A stretch of 64,000 nt of DNA. Source: an uncultured Lachnospiraceae bacterium. GTDB taxonomy: Bacteria; Bacillota; Clostridia; Lachnospirales; Lachnospiraceae. Shown in pieces: positions 1-7,451 of this stretch. Below the pieces are notes generated by a model. The model was not told where the DNA came from, did not search any database, and saw only the letters and a program-made list of their open reading frames with translations. The position numbers and the translations under genes are program-made. The first letter of the stretch is position 1; every line of letters starts with the position of its first letter. The DNA lies in NCBI GenBank assembly GCA_910578475.1, contig CAJTRK010000001.1, positions 1-64,000 of the forward strand. The letters are read 5' to 3'.

Positions 1-356
1 TGGCAATAACTCAACAATCTTTGTCGGACAGTTTCCTGTGGATGAATGGCATAACAGGCTCGGCGGAGGGACGCAGGCGGATTCCATCATGGACAGGATT
101 ATCCATAATGCCTATGAAATCCCTACAAATGAAACAAACCTGAGAAAGCTGTATGATTCAAAGAAGCTCAAAAGGCTTGTTGACGAGATAGAAGCATAAT
201 CATCTGAACATCATTAGACCTAATATTGCCTCTGTTGTATTTTCAAGCGACAGGGGCAGTATTACTATATCTTGTGTCTGAGGTGGCTCTCAAGGAAGAA
301 ATTTCCGGGTGGCTCTGAAGCGGGAAACTGGTGGCTCCCAAGGGGGATAATATTCA
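1..356 (+). mobile_element. Right end of an IS21-like insertion sequence
   Basis: The istB tail is followed by about 157 noncoding bases. Near the end three related blocks begin with GTGGCTCT or GTGGCTCC at 283, 309 and 331. Multiple short terminal repeats are typical of IS21-family ends. I place the outer end at the CA dinucleotide at 355-356, because sequence from 357 onward reads in frame as a LysR regulator. The exact terminus and target duplication cannot be confirmed because the left end is missing. Confidence 0.7.
2..199 (+). CDS. istB: IS21-family helper ATPase IstB, C-terminal end (partial)
   Basis: Only the last 65 residues lie in the window; the gene begins before base 1. The stretch STIFVGQFPVDEWHNRLG, then QADSIMDRIIHNAYEI, matches the C-terminus of IstB, the AAA+ helper that assists the IstA transposase in IS21-family transposition. 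IstB C-termini typically carry an S-T-I/V-x-x-x-Q block followed by a DxIxDRxxH block, and both are visible. The reading frame closes with TAA and is followed by sequence with the terminal repeats of the element. Identification rests on these motifs. The istA gene and the 5' end are outside the window. Confidence 0.88.
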   Translation, partial: GNNSTIFVGQFPVDEWHNRLGGGTQADSIMDRIIHNAYEIPTNETNLRKLYDSKKLKRLVDEIEA

Positions 357-767
357 CTGGAAGTGCCGGAGTGCGATACATGGGGAGCGGTGATAAGAAA
401 AGACTGTCCGCTGGCGGAGAAAGCAGAAATTAAGGTGGAAGATTTACTGCCATACCCTGTTTTTTGCTCGGAGCAGTCTGCGAAAGCAGATTTGCCGCGG
501 TGGTGCGGGGAAAAAGCTGACCGTCTGAACATTCTGGCAACCTTTAACCTGGCGAATAACGGAGCGGTTTTTGTGCGGGAAGGACTTGGCGTCCAGCTTA
601 CGTTCGACCACTTAATTGAAATGACGGAAGACGGGCCGTTGTGTTTCCGGCCGCTTTCTCCGGCGCTTTACAATAAGATGTATGTTATCTGGAAAAAATA
701 TCAGGTGTTTACACCGGCGTCACGGCTGCTGTTGGAAGAGGTGAAGAAGGCATTGAAAACATCCTGA
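357..767 (+). pseudogene. LysR-family regulator, C-terminal fragment disrupted by the IS element
   Basis: From 357 the frame reads L-E-V-P-E-C-D-T-W-G and then a substrate-binding-domain tail of a LysR-type transcription regulator. The PxxDTWG and DCPLAEK motifs are characteristic of the effector domain in these proteins. The N-terminal helix-turn-helix and the first half of the effector domain (roughly 150 residues or more) are missing, and the IS21 end abuts the fragment. A GTG at 363 could give a 134-residue product, but it has no DNA-binding domain and no convincing ribosome site. I read it as a dead remnant. The remainder of the gene should lie on the far side of the element, outside the window. 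Confidence 0.75.
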
Positions 768-792
768 AGTGCCTCTCAAAACTATCGGACGA

Positions 793-1758
793 TTACAGCT
801 TAAGCGTCATCAAGTCCGTATATTTTAACATACAGATTCCGGCCTCATAATTCCCGACAGTATTCGGATTTTCTCTGCCGGCAAGGTTTGCGGCAATCAG
901 CTTCGGAAAGTTCACGCCGCAGGCGTGGGCGTGTGGATAGCCGCCGCCGAAGCGGGGATTGATTTCGGAAAGATAGTAGTTGCCGTGGATGCAGAAAACG
1001 TCCATGTCAATGGGGCCGGCAAGAGGCAGGGAAGCCGCCGTTTTCTGAATCAGGGCAAAAAGAGCCTCTTCTTTGACGGAAACGGATTTTTCCGTTTCGC
1101 CGGCGCGCATTCGTAATTTTTTCTTGATAAAAACGGAGACAGGTTCGTGGGAGCACAAATCGACATACAGGTCAATACCGTATTCCTCCCCCTCCGCGTA
1201 TTGCTGAATCAGCATGTTTTCCGAACTATATTTGCATAGAACCGTAAGCAGTTCCATGTTATCGACTTTCTGAATGCCGATGCTGCCGCATCCGCGGACG
1301 GGCTTCATAAACACCGGGAAGTTCATTTCTCCTGCTTCAAGGCATTTCTGAAATTCATCCGGATTCTGACAGCTCGGAAGAACGGGCAGGCCGTTTTGTT
1401 TCATATGCTGATAAAAGGCGTATTTGTCCCGGCAGAGTTCAATCGTCTCTTTGTCGGAGACAATCGGTGTCATTCCGGCTTTTTCGAATTTTTCACGGTG
1501 AGAGGAGATGAGGAACAGCTCGTCTTCCTGCAAGGGTAAGAGCGCGTCAATTTTTTCTTTTTTACAGATATCGAAAATGGTATCCAGGTAATCAGGTGAG
1601 GTCATGCGCGGCACAATATAATGCGCGTCGGTCTCATAAAGGGCGGGCGCATAAGCGCTGCAATCCGTACCGATGACCCGGTCGATGCCGTTGCCGGGTT
1701 CCTTAAAATAGCGTATCAGTTTATTTCTTGTGCCACAGCTCAATATCAGAATGTTCAC
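793..1758 (-). CDS. ATP-grasp family carboxylate-amine ligase (paralogue of the gene at 27616)
   Basis: 321 residues. An N-terminal Rossmann-like preATP-grasp part begins NILILSCGTRNKLI. The ATP-grasp core shows FPVFMKPVRGCGSIGI (147-162), the acidic QQYAEGEEYG stretch (185-194) and the metal-binding SEINPRFGGGYPHA (264-277). It resembles single-domain CarB-like ATP-grasp enzymes that join a carboxylate to an amine through an acyl-phosphate. The start is GTG, set by GGAGG six bases upstream. It is the second gene of a minus-strand pair with a PLP decarboxylase, separated by 102 bases holding two hairpins. A paralogue with near-identical motifs sits beside another PLP enzyme at 27616, which suggests both pairs make and attach an amino-acid-type substituent. 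Substrates are unknown. Confidence 0.85.
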   Translation of the reverse strand: MNILILSCGTRNKLIRYFKEPGNGIDRVIGTDCSAYAPALYETDAHYIVPRMTSPDYLDTIFDICKKEKIDALLPLQEDELFLISSHREKFEKAGMTPIVSDKETIELCRDKYAFYQHMKQNGLPVLPSCQNPDEFQKCLEAGEMNFPVFMKPVRGCGSIGIQKVDNMELLTVLCKYSSENMLIQQYAEGEEYGIDLYVDLCSHEPVSVFIKKKLRMRAGETEKSVSVKEEALFALIQKTAASLPLAGPIDMDVFCIHGNYYLSEINPRFGGGYPHAHACGVNFPKLIAANLAGRENPNTVGNYEAGICMLKYTDLMTLKL

Positions 1759-1807
1759 AGTAAGCCTCCGTTCTTATAGGAAATTGCTGTAATCGTAGTG
1801 GGCCAGA

Positions 1808-1832
1808 CAAGAATTTACTGTGTAAATTCTTG
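1808..1832. promoter_or_regulatory. Perfect 11-bp dyad with a 3-base centre
   Basis: CAAGAATTTAC and GTAAATTCTTG flank TGT, forming an uninterrupted 25-base dyad between the PLP decarboxylase and ATP-grasp genes. It could be an operator for a dimeric regulator or an RNA hairpin in the intergenic leader of the ATP-grasp gene. The sequence alone does not decide between them. Confidence 0.55.
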
Positions 1833-1833
1833 G

Positions 1834-1862
1834 AACGCAGGCTGTCCGGCCTGCGTTTTTTT
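1834..1862 (+). terminator. Intrinsic terminator-like hairpin, plus-strand orientation
   Basis: AACGCAGGC pairs with GCCTGCGTT around a six-base loop and is followed directly by a T run on the plus strand. Both neighbouring genes are on the minus strand, so in the usual sense it faces an unseen plus-strand or antisense transcript. Read on the minus strand it is a stable hairpin just after the decarboxylase stop codon. It could limit read-through or stabilise the upstream message. Confidence 0.5.
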
Positions 1863-3060
1863 ATATCAGTGTCGTTCCCTGTATATAATCCTCCGGCGTC
1901 CATTTTCTGCGGACCTGTATCAGCTTGTCATCACGCCGGATATATACGGCGGGAAAATATTGGATGAAGAGCGGATTCAGGCTCATCGTATAGCCGCCCA
2001 CGTTTTCATAAACAATCCGGTCGCCGGAAATAAGTTCCGGGCTGTTTTCATGTGTGAACATCCGGTCACATTCCATACAGGTAAAGCCGCTGATAACCTG
2101 CTGCGGCAAAAGTGGTCTATCGTTCGAATCCGGCCCGGAATAGTTTATATGAAAAAGATGAGACGTTTTAATCATGGTTGCGTCGATGTTGAACCGGCTG
2201 CCGTCTGTCATAACATAGCGAGTGCCTTTGATGTCCCGCGTGTCAAAAACGGAAGTCACAAAAGTAGTGCATTTGGAAATCAGGGAAATGCCGGGTTCTA
2301 CGATTAGTTTAGTCTGTTCCGGGGCAAAGCATGCCGACAGTTCTTCGGCAATGGCCGGAAAATAGTCGGGATATTCGGGTCTGCTTTTCATGCCGCCGCA
2401 ATAGCCGCCGCCCAGGTCCACATAGGATAAAGAAAGCTGAAATTCCTTCTGTATCTGACAGGCCATCCTTGCAATCGAACGGAATATGTTGACACTCCGG
2501 GATTTGCTGCTGGAATGCAGATGCAGGCCCGCGACGGTTACATTGGGAATTTCCCGTATCAGCCCCAGAGCCTCCGCAAATTTTCCGGATTCATAACAAA
2601 AACCAAAGCGTCCGCTTATTTCACCCATTGTCGTCTCTCCGGGACACATCTTTTCCAGGTCAAAGTTTGCCCGGATGCCGACGGAAAAAGTCTGTTCCGG
2701 ATATTCGGAAGCAAGCCTGGTCAGCCAGGAGATTTCGAGACGGGAATCCAGATTGACATAGCCGCCTGCAAGCAGAACTTCACGGAAGGACGATTCGCTT
2801 TTATAGGGACCATTATAGATGATTTCCCGATTTTCATAACCGAGACGGCGGGCAAGCAGATATTCGTCTTCGGAGACGACTTCCGCGAAAGCGCCGTTCT
2901 TTTTCACAAAAGAAACAAGCCAGGGCAGGGAATTTGTCTTAAAAGAATATCCCACCAGATAGTTATTCCAGTTCTCCCGCAGGGAGCCTGTCAGCATATC
3001 ATAATAATTTTGAAGAACCGCCTCGTCGATAACAAAATAAGGAGTCTGTAACATTTCCAT
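1861..3060 (-). CDS. Fold-type III PLP decarboxylase, diaminopimelate/ornithine decarboxylase-like
   Basis: 399 residues from the ATG at 3060. That start is preferred over one 23 codons upstream because AAAGG precedes it and the family N-terminus (TPYFVIDE) follows immediately. The PLP lysine lies in GYSFKTN, the phosphate-binding glycine loop in VDLGGGY, and EPG occurs downstream. GFTCMECDRM corresponds to the C-terminal substrate motif of alanine-racemase-fold decarboxylases (the GPLCESxD region of LysA). It therefore acts on an amino acid, by decarboxylation or carbon-nitrogen chemistry on the alpha carbon. As first gene of an operon with an ATP-grasp ligase it is more likely to supply a building block to that ligase than to be the housekeeping lysA. 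Exact substrate unknown. Confidence 0.82.
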   Translation of the reverse strand: MEMLQTPYFVIDEAVLQNYYDMLTGSLRENWNNYLVGYSFKTNSLPWLVSFVKKNGAFAEVVSEDEYLLARRLGYENREIIYNGPYKSESSFREVLLAGGYVNLDSRLEISWLTRLASEYPEQTFSVGIRANFDLEKMCPGETTMGEISGRFGFCYESGKFAEALGLIREIPNVTVAGLHLHSSSKSRSVNIFRSIARMACQIQKEFQLSLSYVDLGGGYCGGMKSRPEYPDYFPAIAEELSACFAPEQTKLIVEPGISLISKCTTFVTSVFDTRDIKGTRYVMTDGSRFNIDATMIKTSHLFHINYSGPDSNDRPLLPQQVISGFTCMECDRMFTHENSPELISGDRIVYENVGGYTMSLNPLFIQYFPAVYIRRDDKLIQVRRKWTPEDYIQGTTLI

Positions 3061-3129
3061 TGCGCCGCGCCTTTCGGATTTATTTTTATCTGGTAATTGC
3101 AAAACACATCTACCTTCTTTACTATTCAA

Positions 3130-3158
3130 ATATTATCCTATTTGATAAAAAGTTGCAA
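3130..3158 (-). promoter_or_regulatory. Sigma-70-type promoter for the decarboxylase/ATP-grasp operon
   Basis: On the minus strand TTGCAA (3153-3158) is followed by a 17-base spacer and TAATAT (3130-3135). Transcription would begin about 60 bases before the ATG at 3060. Confidence 0.7.
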
Positions 3159-3244
3159 GACATACGGGAGCGATAGAAGGGCGGCAGACACCGGGCAATG
3201 AATCGGGCATAGAATAAAGAAAAAGTGTAATAGAGGTCTGTATC

Positions 3245-3745
3245 ATGATGAAAGATGTAACGCCGGGAATGATTTTTTCGGATATACTAAGGAGCGGAAC
3301 GCCCGATGCCACAGCCTGGATTCGAGGAAATGCACAAAATCCGCAGCTGAGCGGTGTTGTAAGATTTTATTCCACGCCCTATGCAGGCGTACTGGTGGAG
3401 GCGGAAGTTTTCGGGCTTCCCGATAATGCAACGCAGTTCTCGTCTGATTTTTATGGAATGCACATACACGAAAACGGTGACTGTACGCTGCCGTTTGACA
3501 AAACAGGAGACCATTATAATCCAATGAAAGCGGAACATCCCCATCACGCGGGAGACCTGATTCAGCTTATGAGTAATCAGGGTTATGCGTGGCTTGCATT
3601 TTATGATAAGCGGTTCATGATTTCCGAAATCATCGGAAGGAGTGTTATCATTCATAAAATGCCGGATGACTTTATGTCACAGCCTTCGGGAAATGCCGGG
3701 GAAAAGATTGGGTGCGGGATTATACAGGGCATGCCAATGAGTTGA
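3245..3745 (+). CDS. sodC: Cu/Zn superoxide dismutase, cytoplasmic type
   Basis: 166 residues (165 if the second of two adjacent ATG codons is used). It dismutates superoxide with a copper-zinc centre. All ligands can be placed: His73 and His75 in GMHIHENGDC, bridging His90 in GDHYNP, His98 and His101 with Asp104 in EHPHHAGD, and His137 in VIIH. Cys80 and Cys157 are positioned like the conserved disulphide pair. DDFMSQPSGNAGEKIGCGII is the family C-terminal signature. There is no signal peptide, unlike the periplasmic or secreted SodC of proteobacteria, so it should act in the cytoplasm. It stands alone between the divergent operon and the glycan locus, and its stop codon overlaps the promoter of the next gene. 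Confidence 0.92.
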   Translation: MMKDVTPGMIFSDILRSGTPDATAWIRGNAQNPQLSGVVRFYSTPYAGVLVEAEVFGLPDNATQFSSDFYGMHIHENGDCTLPFDKTGDHYNPMKAEHPHHAGDLIQLMSNQGYAWLAFYDKRFMISEIIGRSVIIHKMPDDFMSQPSGNAGEKIGCGIIQGMPMS

Positions 3746-3770
3746 CGGAGGGAAGGCAGGAGTCTATAAT
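3742..3770 (+). promoter_or_regulatory. Strong sigma-70 promoter opening the glycan locus
   Basis: TTGACG (3742-3747), a 17-base spacer and perfect TATAAT (3765-3770) precede the gene at 3817. The -35 box overlaps the sodC stop codon. No clear terminator separates the next genes up to 10396, so this is a candidate promoter for the first part of the cluster. Confidence 0.82.
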
Positions 3771-3816
3771 AGATGAGAAGATTTTACAGACCGCGGGAAA
3801 GGTATGAACGATTATC

Positions 3817-4890
3817 ATGAAAGAAAGAATCTATGTCTGTCATACATTTTATCATGTATATGTGGCATGTCTGAAAGAATGTTATCTGCCGGAAGAAAAA
3901 CGTGGGCAGGCGACGCTTGTATTAAGCTCCATGTCGAATCATTTCGGCGATTTACAGACGCGTGCTAAACGGTGCGGCCTGTTTGAAGCGGTATATATGT
4001 TTGATGAAAAAGAGGATGTTTTTTTTCCTGAACTTCAGAAATATCATAAAGACCGGGGGAACATTGTTTTCAATATGTTCTCCCGTATAAAATATACGAA
4101 ACTGCTCGGAAAGCTGCAGGAGCCGTATGTGCCGGTGGATTTCCGGGAATACCGGGACATTTATGTTTTTTGTGATTCGGACCCAATCGGTTATTATCTG
4201 AGCTATAAGAAAATTTATTATCATGCGGTAGAGGATGGATTAAACTGTATTCAGTATTATGATACGGCGAGATACGACAATAAGGGGCATTTTGCGCTCA
4301 AAGCGTGGATGTCCGCCCATAACCTGATTTTTATCCAGAACGGATATGGGAAATATTGTCTGGATATGGAAATCAACGATAAAAGCGTGGTTCCTTTTCC
4401 ATGTGATAAATATATTGAGCAGCCGCGGGCGCAGCTTGTGGAGCACTTGTCGGAAGCGGATAAGGACATTCTGATTCATCTTTTTATCGAAAATATGGAC
4501 GAGCTTCATCGGAAACTTCATTGCGGCGAGAAGGATAAAATGCTTGTGCTTTCGGAACCGCTTTGTGATTTGGATGTGAGAAAACAGATTTTTAAAGACA
4601 TTATCAGCGAGTATGGACAAATTGACGGACACCGTCTGCAGGTGTTGATTAAGCCCCATCCGAGAGATGTATTGGATTATGCGAAGGAATTTTCGGAGCA
4701 TATTGTATTGAGCGGCATGTTCCCGATGGAAATTTTGAATTTTATTCCGGGACTGCGGTTTAAACGTGTCGTATCGGTACTGACTGTGCCAAACGGAATC
4801 AAGTTCGCGGAAGAGGTATTGTTTCTCGGAGAGGATTTTCTGGACAGGTACGAGGCGCCGGAACTGCACAGGCAGAATGAGCAGCTTTGA
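3817..4890 (+). CDS. Glycosyltransferase with D/E-D-G and HP motifs (GT52-like)
   Basis: 357 residues, soluble. VEDG (138-141) and IKPHPRD (278-284) match the two signature motifs of bacterial sialyltransferase-fold enzymes (the GT52 and polysialyltransferase-related families), where the histidine of HP contacts the nucleotide of the donor. The N-terminus (IYVCHTFYHVYVA) has the usual first beta strand and helix of the GT-B fold. No CMP-sialate genes are visible in the window, so the donor may be another sugar or phospho-sugar. It is the first gene behind the strong promoter at 3742 and is followed by an ABC flippase. GT52 is my best family call, with only short motif support. Confidence 0.68.
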   Translation: MKERIYVCHTFYHVYVACLKECYLPEEKRGQATLVLSSMSNHFGDLQTRAKRCGLFEAVYMFDEKEDVFFPELQKYHKDRGNIVFNMFSRIKYTKLLGKLQEPYVPVDFREYRDIYVFCDSDPIGYYLSYKKIYYHAVEDGLNCIQYYDTARYDNKGHFALKAWMSAHNLIFIQNGYGKYCLDMEINDKSVVPFPCDKYIEQPRAQLVEHLSEADKDILIHLFIENMDELHRKLHCGEKDKMLVLSEPLCDLDVRKQIFKDIISEYGQIDGHRLQVLIKPHPRDVLDYAKEFSEHIVLSGMFPMEILNFIPGLRFKRVVSVLTVPNGIKFAEEVLFLGEDFLDRYEAPELHRQNEQL

Positions 4891-4997
4891 CTTCTGCCGG
4901 CGGTTATGTTAGAGTGAAGTCATGGGTTGTCTGTGCCGGCTGCGCCGGCGTGTCGGGCAGGCTGAAAAAGCAGTATTAAAGATGAAAAGAGAAAGTT

Positions 4998-6749
4998 ATG
5001 AAGAAAATCTATAAAAAATTGATGGTTCTGCTGGATAAAAAACAGAAGGGAACAATGCTGTTCCTGATTTTTATGATGTTAATCGGCGCAATCTTAGAGA
5101 CGCTCGGCGTTTCTTCGATTATGCCGGTCATGAATGTGGTTCTGGAAGAAAACGCGCTGGAAAACCATGAATATCTGCGGGTTATTTGTGATATTTTTCA
5201 AATTGACAATACAAAGGATTTGATGATTCTCGTCCTGACGGCGTTGATTGTGATTTTTTCGGTGAAAAATATTTTTCTGTTCGTTCAGCAGAAAATGCAG
5301 TTAAGGTTTGTCTATACCAATCAGTTTGCGACTTCCCGGAAAATGATGATTAATTTTATGCAGCGTCCTTATGAATATTATCTGAATGCGGACACTTCCG
5401 TTATTCAGCGGAGCATCACATCGGATGTCAATAATATGTACGGTCTGATTCTTGCGCTGTTACAGTTAATCAGCGAAGGCATCGTATTTCTTTTTCTGGT
5501 AGCAATCAGCCTTGTGACGGATGTCTGGATGTGTATCACGGTCACATCGCTGTTGGTTGTCGTTCTGCTTGTCATCAAGTGTATTCTGAAGCCGATTATG
5601 AAGCGGGCGGGCGAGGAAAATCAGGATTTTTACAGCGGACTGTATAAATGGATAGACCAGTCCGTCATGGGAATCAAGGAGATAAAAATCGCCTGCAGAG
5701 AGTCTTATTTTATCAATGAATATTCCAAATGCGGCGCCGGCTATGTCAATGCGGTACAAAGATATAACCTGTATAATGCGACGCCCCGTCTGTTGATTGA
5801 AACGGTGGCGATTGCCGGTATGGTGCTTTATATGATGATACAGCTTTTGAACGGGACGGAAGTCATCGACATCATGCCGCAGCTTACCCTGCTTGCGCTT
5901 GTAGCCATGCGGTTGATTCCCTGCGCCAACAGAATCAACAATCATCTGACTTCCATAGCCTATTTCGAACCGTTCTTTATGGGCGTCAGCGATAACTTAC
6001 AGGAAGAGATACAGGATGAAAATATTGATTATGAGGCGGAAACCTACCGGAAGAATGTAGAAGTCGAAAAGCTCGTTATCAAAGATAAAATTGAATTAAA
6101 AAATATTACCTATAAATATCCCAATTCGGAAGTATTGATTTTTGACCGGGCCGATATGGAGATACCAATCGGAAAGAGCGTCGGCATCGTGGGAACTTCC
6201 GGTTCCGGCAAAACAACGGTCGTGGATATTCTACTCGGTCTTCTGCGCCTGCAAAGCGGAGAAATTCTGGCGGACGGCATAGAAGTAAGAGGGCATTACA
6301 GGGAATGGCTGAAAAATATCGGTTATATCCCGCAGTCCATTTTTATGGTGGATGCTTCCATTCGGAAAAACGTCGCGTTTGGCTATGCGGACGAGGACAT
6401 TGATGACCAAAAAGTATGGGAAGCCCTTGCGGAGGCACAGCTGGACGAGTTCGTCAGAAGCCTTCCGGAAGGCTTGGATACGAGCATCGGAGAGCGGGGG
6501 ATCCGTATTTCCGGAGGGCAGAGGCAGCGTATCGGCATTGCGAGAGCGCTTTTTGAAGACCCGGAAGTGCTTGTGCTGGACGAAGCGACTTCGGCCCTCG
6601 ATAACGATACGGAAGGGGCCATCATGGAATCCATTAACCGCCTGCACGGACGTAAGACGCTGATTATTATTGCCCACAGGCTGCAGACAATTGAAAAATG
6701 CGATATGGTTTACCGGATAGAAAATGGCAAAGCGGCAAGAGAACGATAG
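4998..6749 (+). CDS. ABC exporter/flippase, MsbA-PglK type
   Basis: 583 residues with an N-terminal six-helix exporter domain (about 1-330) fused to one nucleotide-binding domain. Walker A is GTSGSGKTT (near 397), the signature is ISGGQRQRIGIARAL (near 503), Walker B is VLVLDEATSALD (near 524) and the switch is IIAHRLQ (near 556). The half-transporter architecture, with an ETLGVSSIMPVM start of the membrane domain, matches PglK-like lipid-linked oligosaccharide flippases. It works as a dimer in the cytoplasmic membrane, using ATP to turn an undecaprenyl-PP-glycan outward. A paralogue with the same layout is at 59018, near the other end of the locus. pglF, pglE, pglC and a pglA-like gene are present, but no PglB/STT3 transferase is. 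Confidence 0.87.
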   Translation: MKKIYKKLMVLLDKKQKGTMLFLIFMMLIGAILETLGVSSIMPVMNVVLEENALENHEYLRVICDIFQIDNTKDLMILVLTALIVIFSVKNIFLFVQQKMQLRFVYTNQFATSRKMMINFMQRPYEYYLNADTSVIQRSITSDVNNMYGLILALLQLISEGIVFLFLVAISLVTDVWMCITVTSLLVVVLLVIKCILKPIMKRAGEENQDFYSGLYKWIDQSVMGIKEIKIACRESYFINEYSKCGAGYVNAVQRYNLYNATPRLLIETVAIAGMVLYMMIQLLNGTEVIDIMPQLTLLALVAMRLIPCANRINNHLTSIAYFEPFFMGVSDNLQEEIQDENIDYEAETYRKNVEVEKLVIKDKIELKNITYKYPNSEVLIFDRADMEIPIGKSVGIVGTSGSGKTTVVDILLGLLRLQSGEILADGIEVRGHYREWLKNIGYIPQSIFMVDASIRKNVAFGYADEDIDDQKVWEALAEAQLDEFVRSLPEGLDTSIGERGIRISGGQRQRIGIARALFEDPEVLVLDEATSALDNDTEGAIMESINRLHGRKTLIIIAHRLQTIEKCDMVYRIENGKAARER

Positions 6750-6803
6750 GAAAAACGGAGGTATGCCGGACGGCATACGGAGAAGCAAAGGAAAGGTAGG
6801 ATA

Positions 6804-7235
6804 TTGGTTGTGAAAGCCCTCATAAAATACGGTTGGGATTTATATAAAAAGTACGAGGAAGGAATCAATTACCTGATTTTTGGTTTTCTGGCTTTTGTGC
6901 TGAATTATGCTTTATATTTTTTGTTCGAGTCGGTTCTACAGTTAAACTATCTCGTGGCGACCGGCCTGTCCTGGGTACTGACGGTCATTTTTGCCTACTG
7001 GACGAACCGTACTTTTGTTTTTAAAAGCAAAAATGTCAGCCGCGGCAGCCTCTTAAAAGAATTTGCATCCTTTATCGGCGCGCGCATCGCAACGGAATTT
7101 CTGGAAGTCGGGTTTATGTACCTTGCCGTAGACATATTCGGCATGAATTCCTACATCGCAAAGCTGATAGGACAGGTACTTGTTATCGTGTCGAATTATT
7201 TCCTGAGCAAGTTGTGGATTTTTAAGAAAAAATAG
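6804..7235 (+). CDS. GtrA-family small membrane protein
   Basis: 143 residues with four hydrophobic segments and the typical GtrA pattern: INYLIFGFLAFVLNYALYF near the N-terminus, FAYWTNRTFVF after helix 2, and VSNYFLSKLWIFKKK at the C-terminus. GtrA proteins are thought to flip undecaprenyl-phosphate-linked monosaccharides across the membrane. The start is TTG at 6804 or GTG at 6810, both after a GGAAAGGTAGG ribosome site. The usual partner, a GtrB-type polyprenyl-phosphate glycosyltransferase, is at 17208, and several GT-C-like membrane proteins that could use the flipped donor are scattered through the locus. It is followed by a long inverted-repeat element. Confidence 0.87.
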   Translation: MVVKALIKYGWDLYKKYEEGINYLIFGFLAFVLNYALYFLFESVLQLNYLVATGLSWVLTVIFAYWTNRTFVFKSKNVSRGSLLKEFASFIGARIATEFLEVGFMYLAVDIFGMNSYIAKLIGQVLVIVSNYFLSKLWIFKKK

Positions 7236-7241
7236 TAATGT

Positions 7242-7425
7242 AAATTCCGACGCGAGGCTGGCCGGACAGGGTATATTCCTTTGGAGGCACGCTTCCGCTC
7301 CACGAAAACCAGTAGCGGTACTAGGTTCAAAAGCAGCACAAGGCCGCTTTTTCACCAAGTGCCGACAGTTTTCCAGGGCCTCCGCCAGGAATATACCCTG
7401 TCCGGCCAGCCTCGCGTCGGAATTT
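7242..7425. repeat. Long inverted-repeat element: 39-bp perfect arms around a structured 106-base centre
   Basis: Bases 7242-7280 and 7387-7425 are perfect reverse complements. The centre can fold further. GGCAC (7286-7290) can pair with GTGCC (7359-7363), enclosing two hairpins: AACCAGTA with TACT-A-GGTT (7307-7327) and AAAGCAGC with GCCGCTTT (7330-7350). GGAGGC (7283-7288) can alternatively pair with GCCTCC (7378-7383). No open reading frame of its own is apparent. It lies between the GtrA stop and the ribosome site of the acyltransferase gene. It may be a MITE-like mobile palindrome or a structured RNA. I do not recognise it as a named element. Confidence 0.85.
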
Positions 7426-7451
7426 GAGATATCATGACAGGAGGAACCTCA

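Noticed and set aside
3159..3244. Promoter for sodC
   Set aside because: A TAGAAT at 3210 exists, but no acceptable -35 box lies 16-18 bases upstream, so no promoter is called.
3817..4890. Sialic-acid capsule locus based on the GT52-like gene
   Set aside because: No CMP-sialate synthetase or sialate synthase genes occur in the window. The HP and D/E-D-G motifs alone do not fix the donor.
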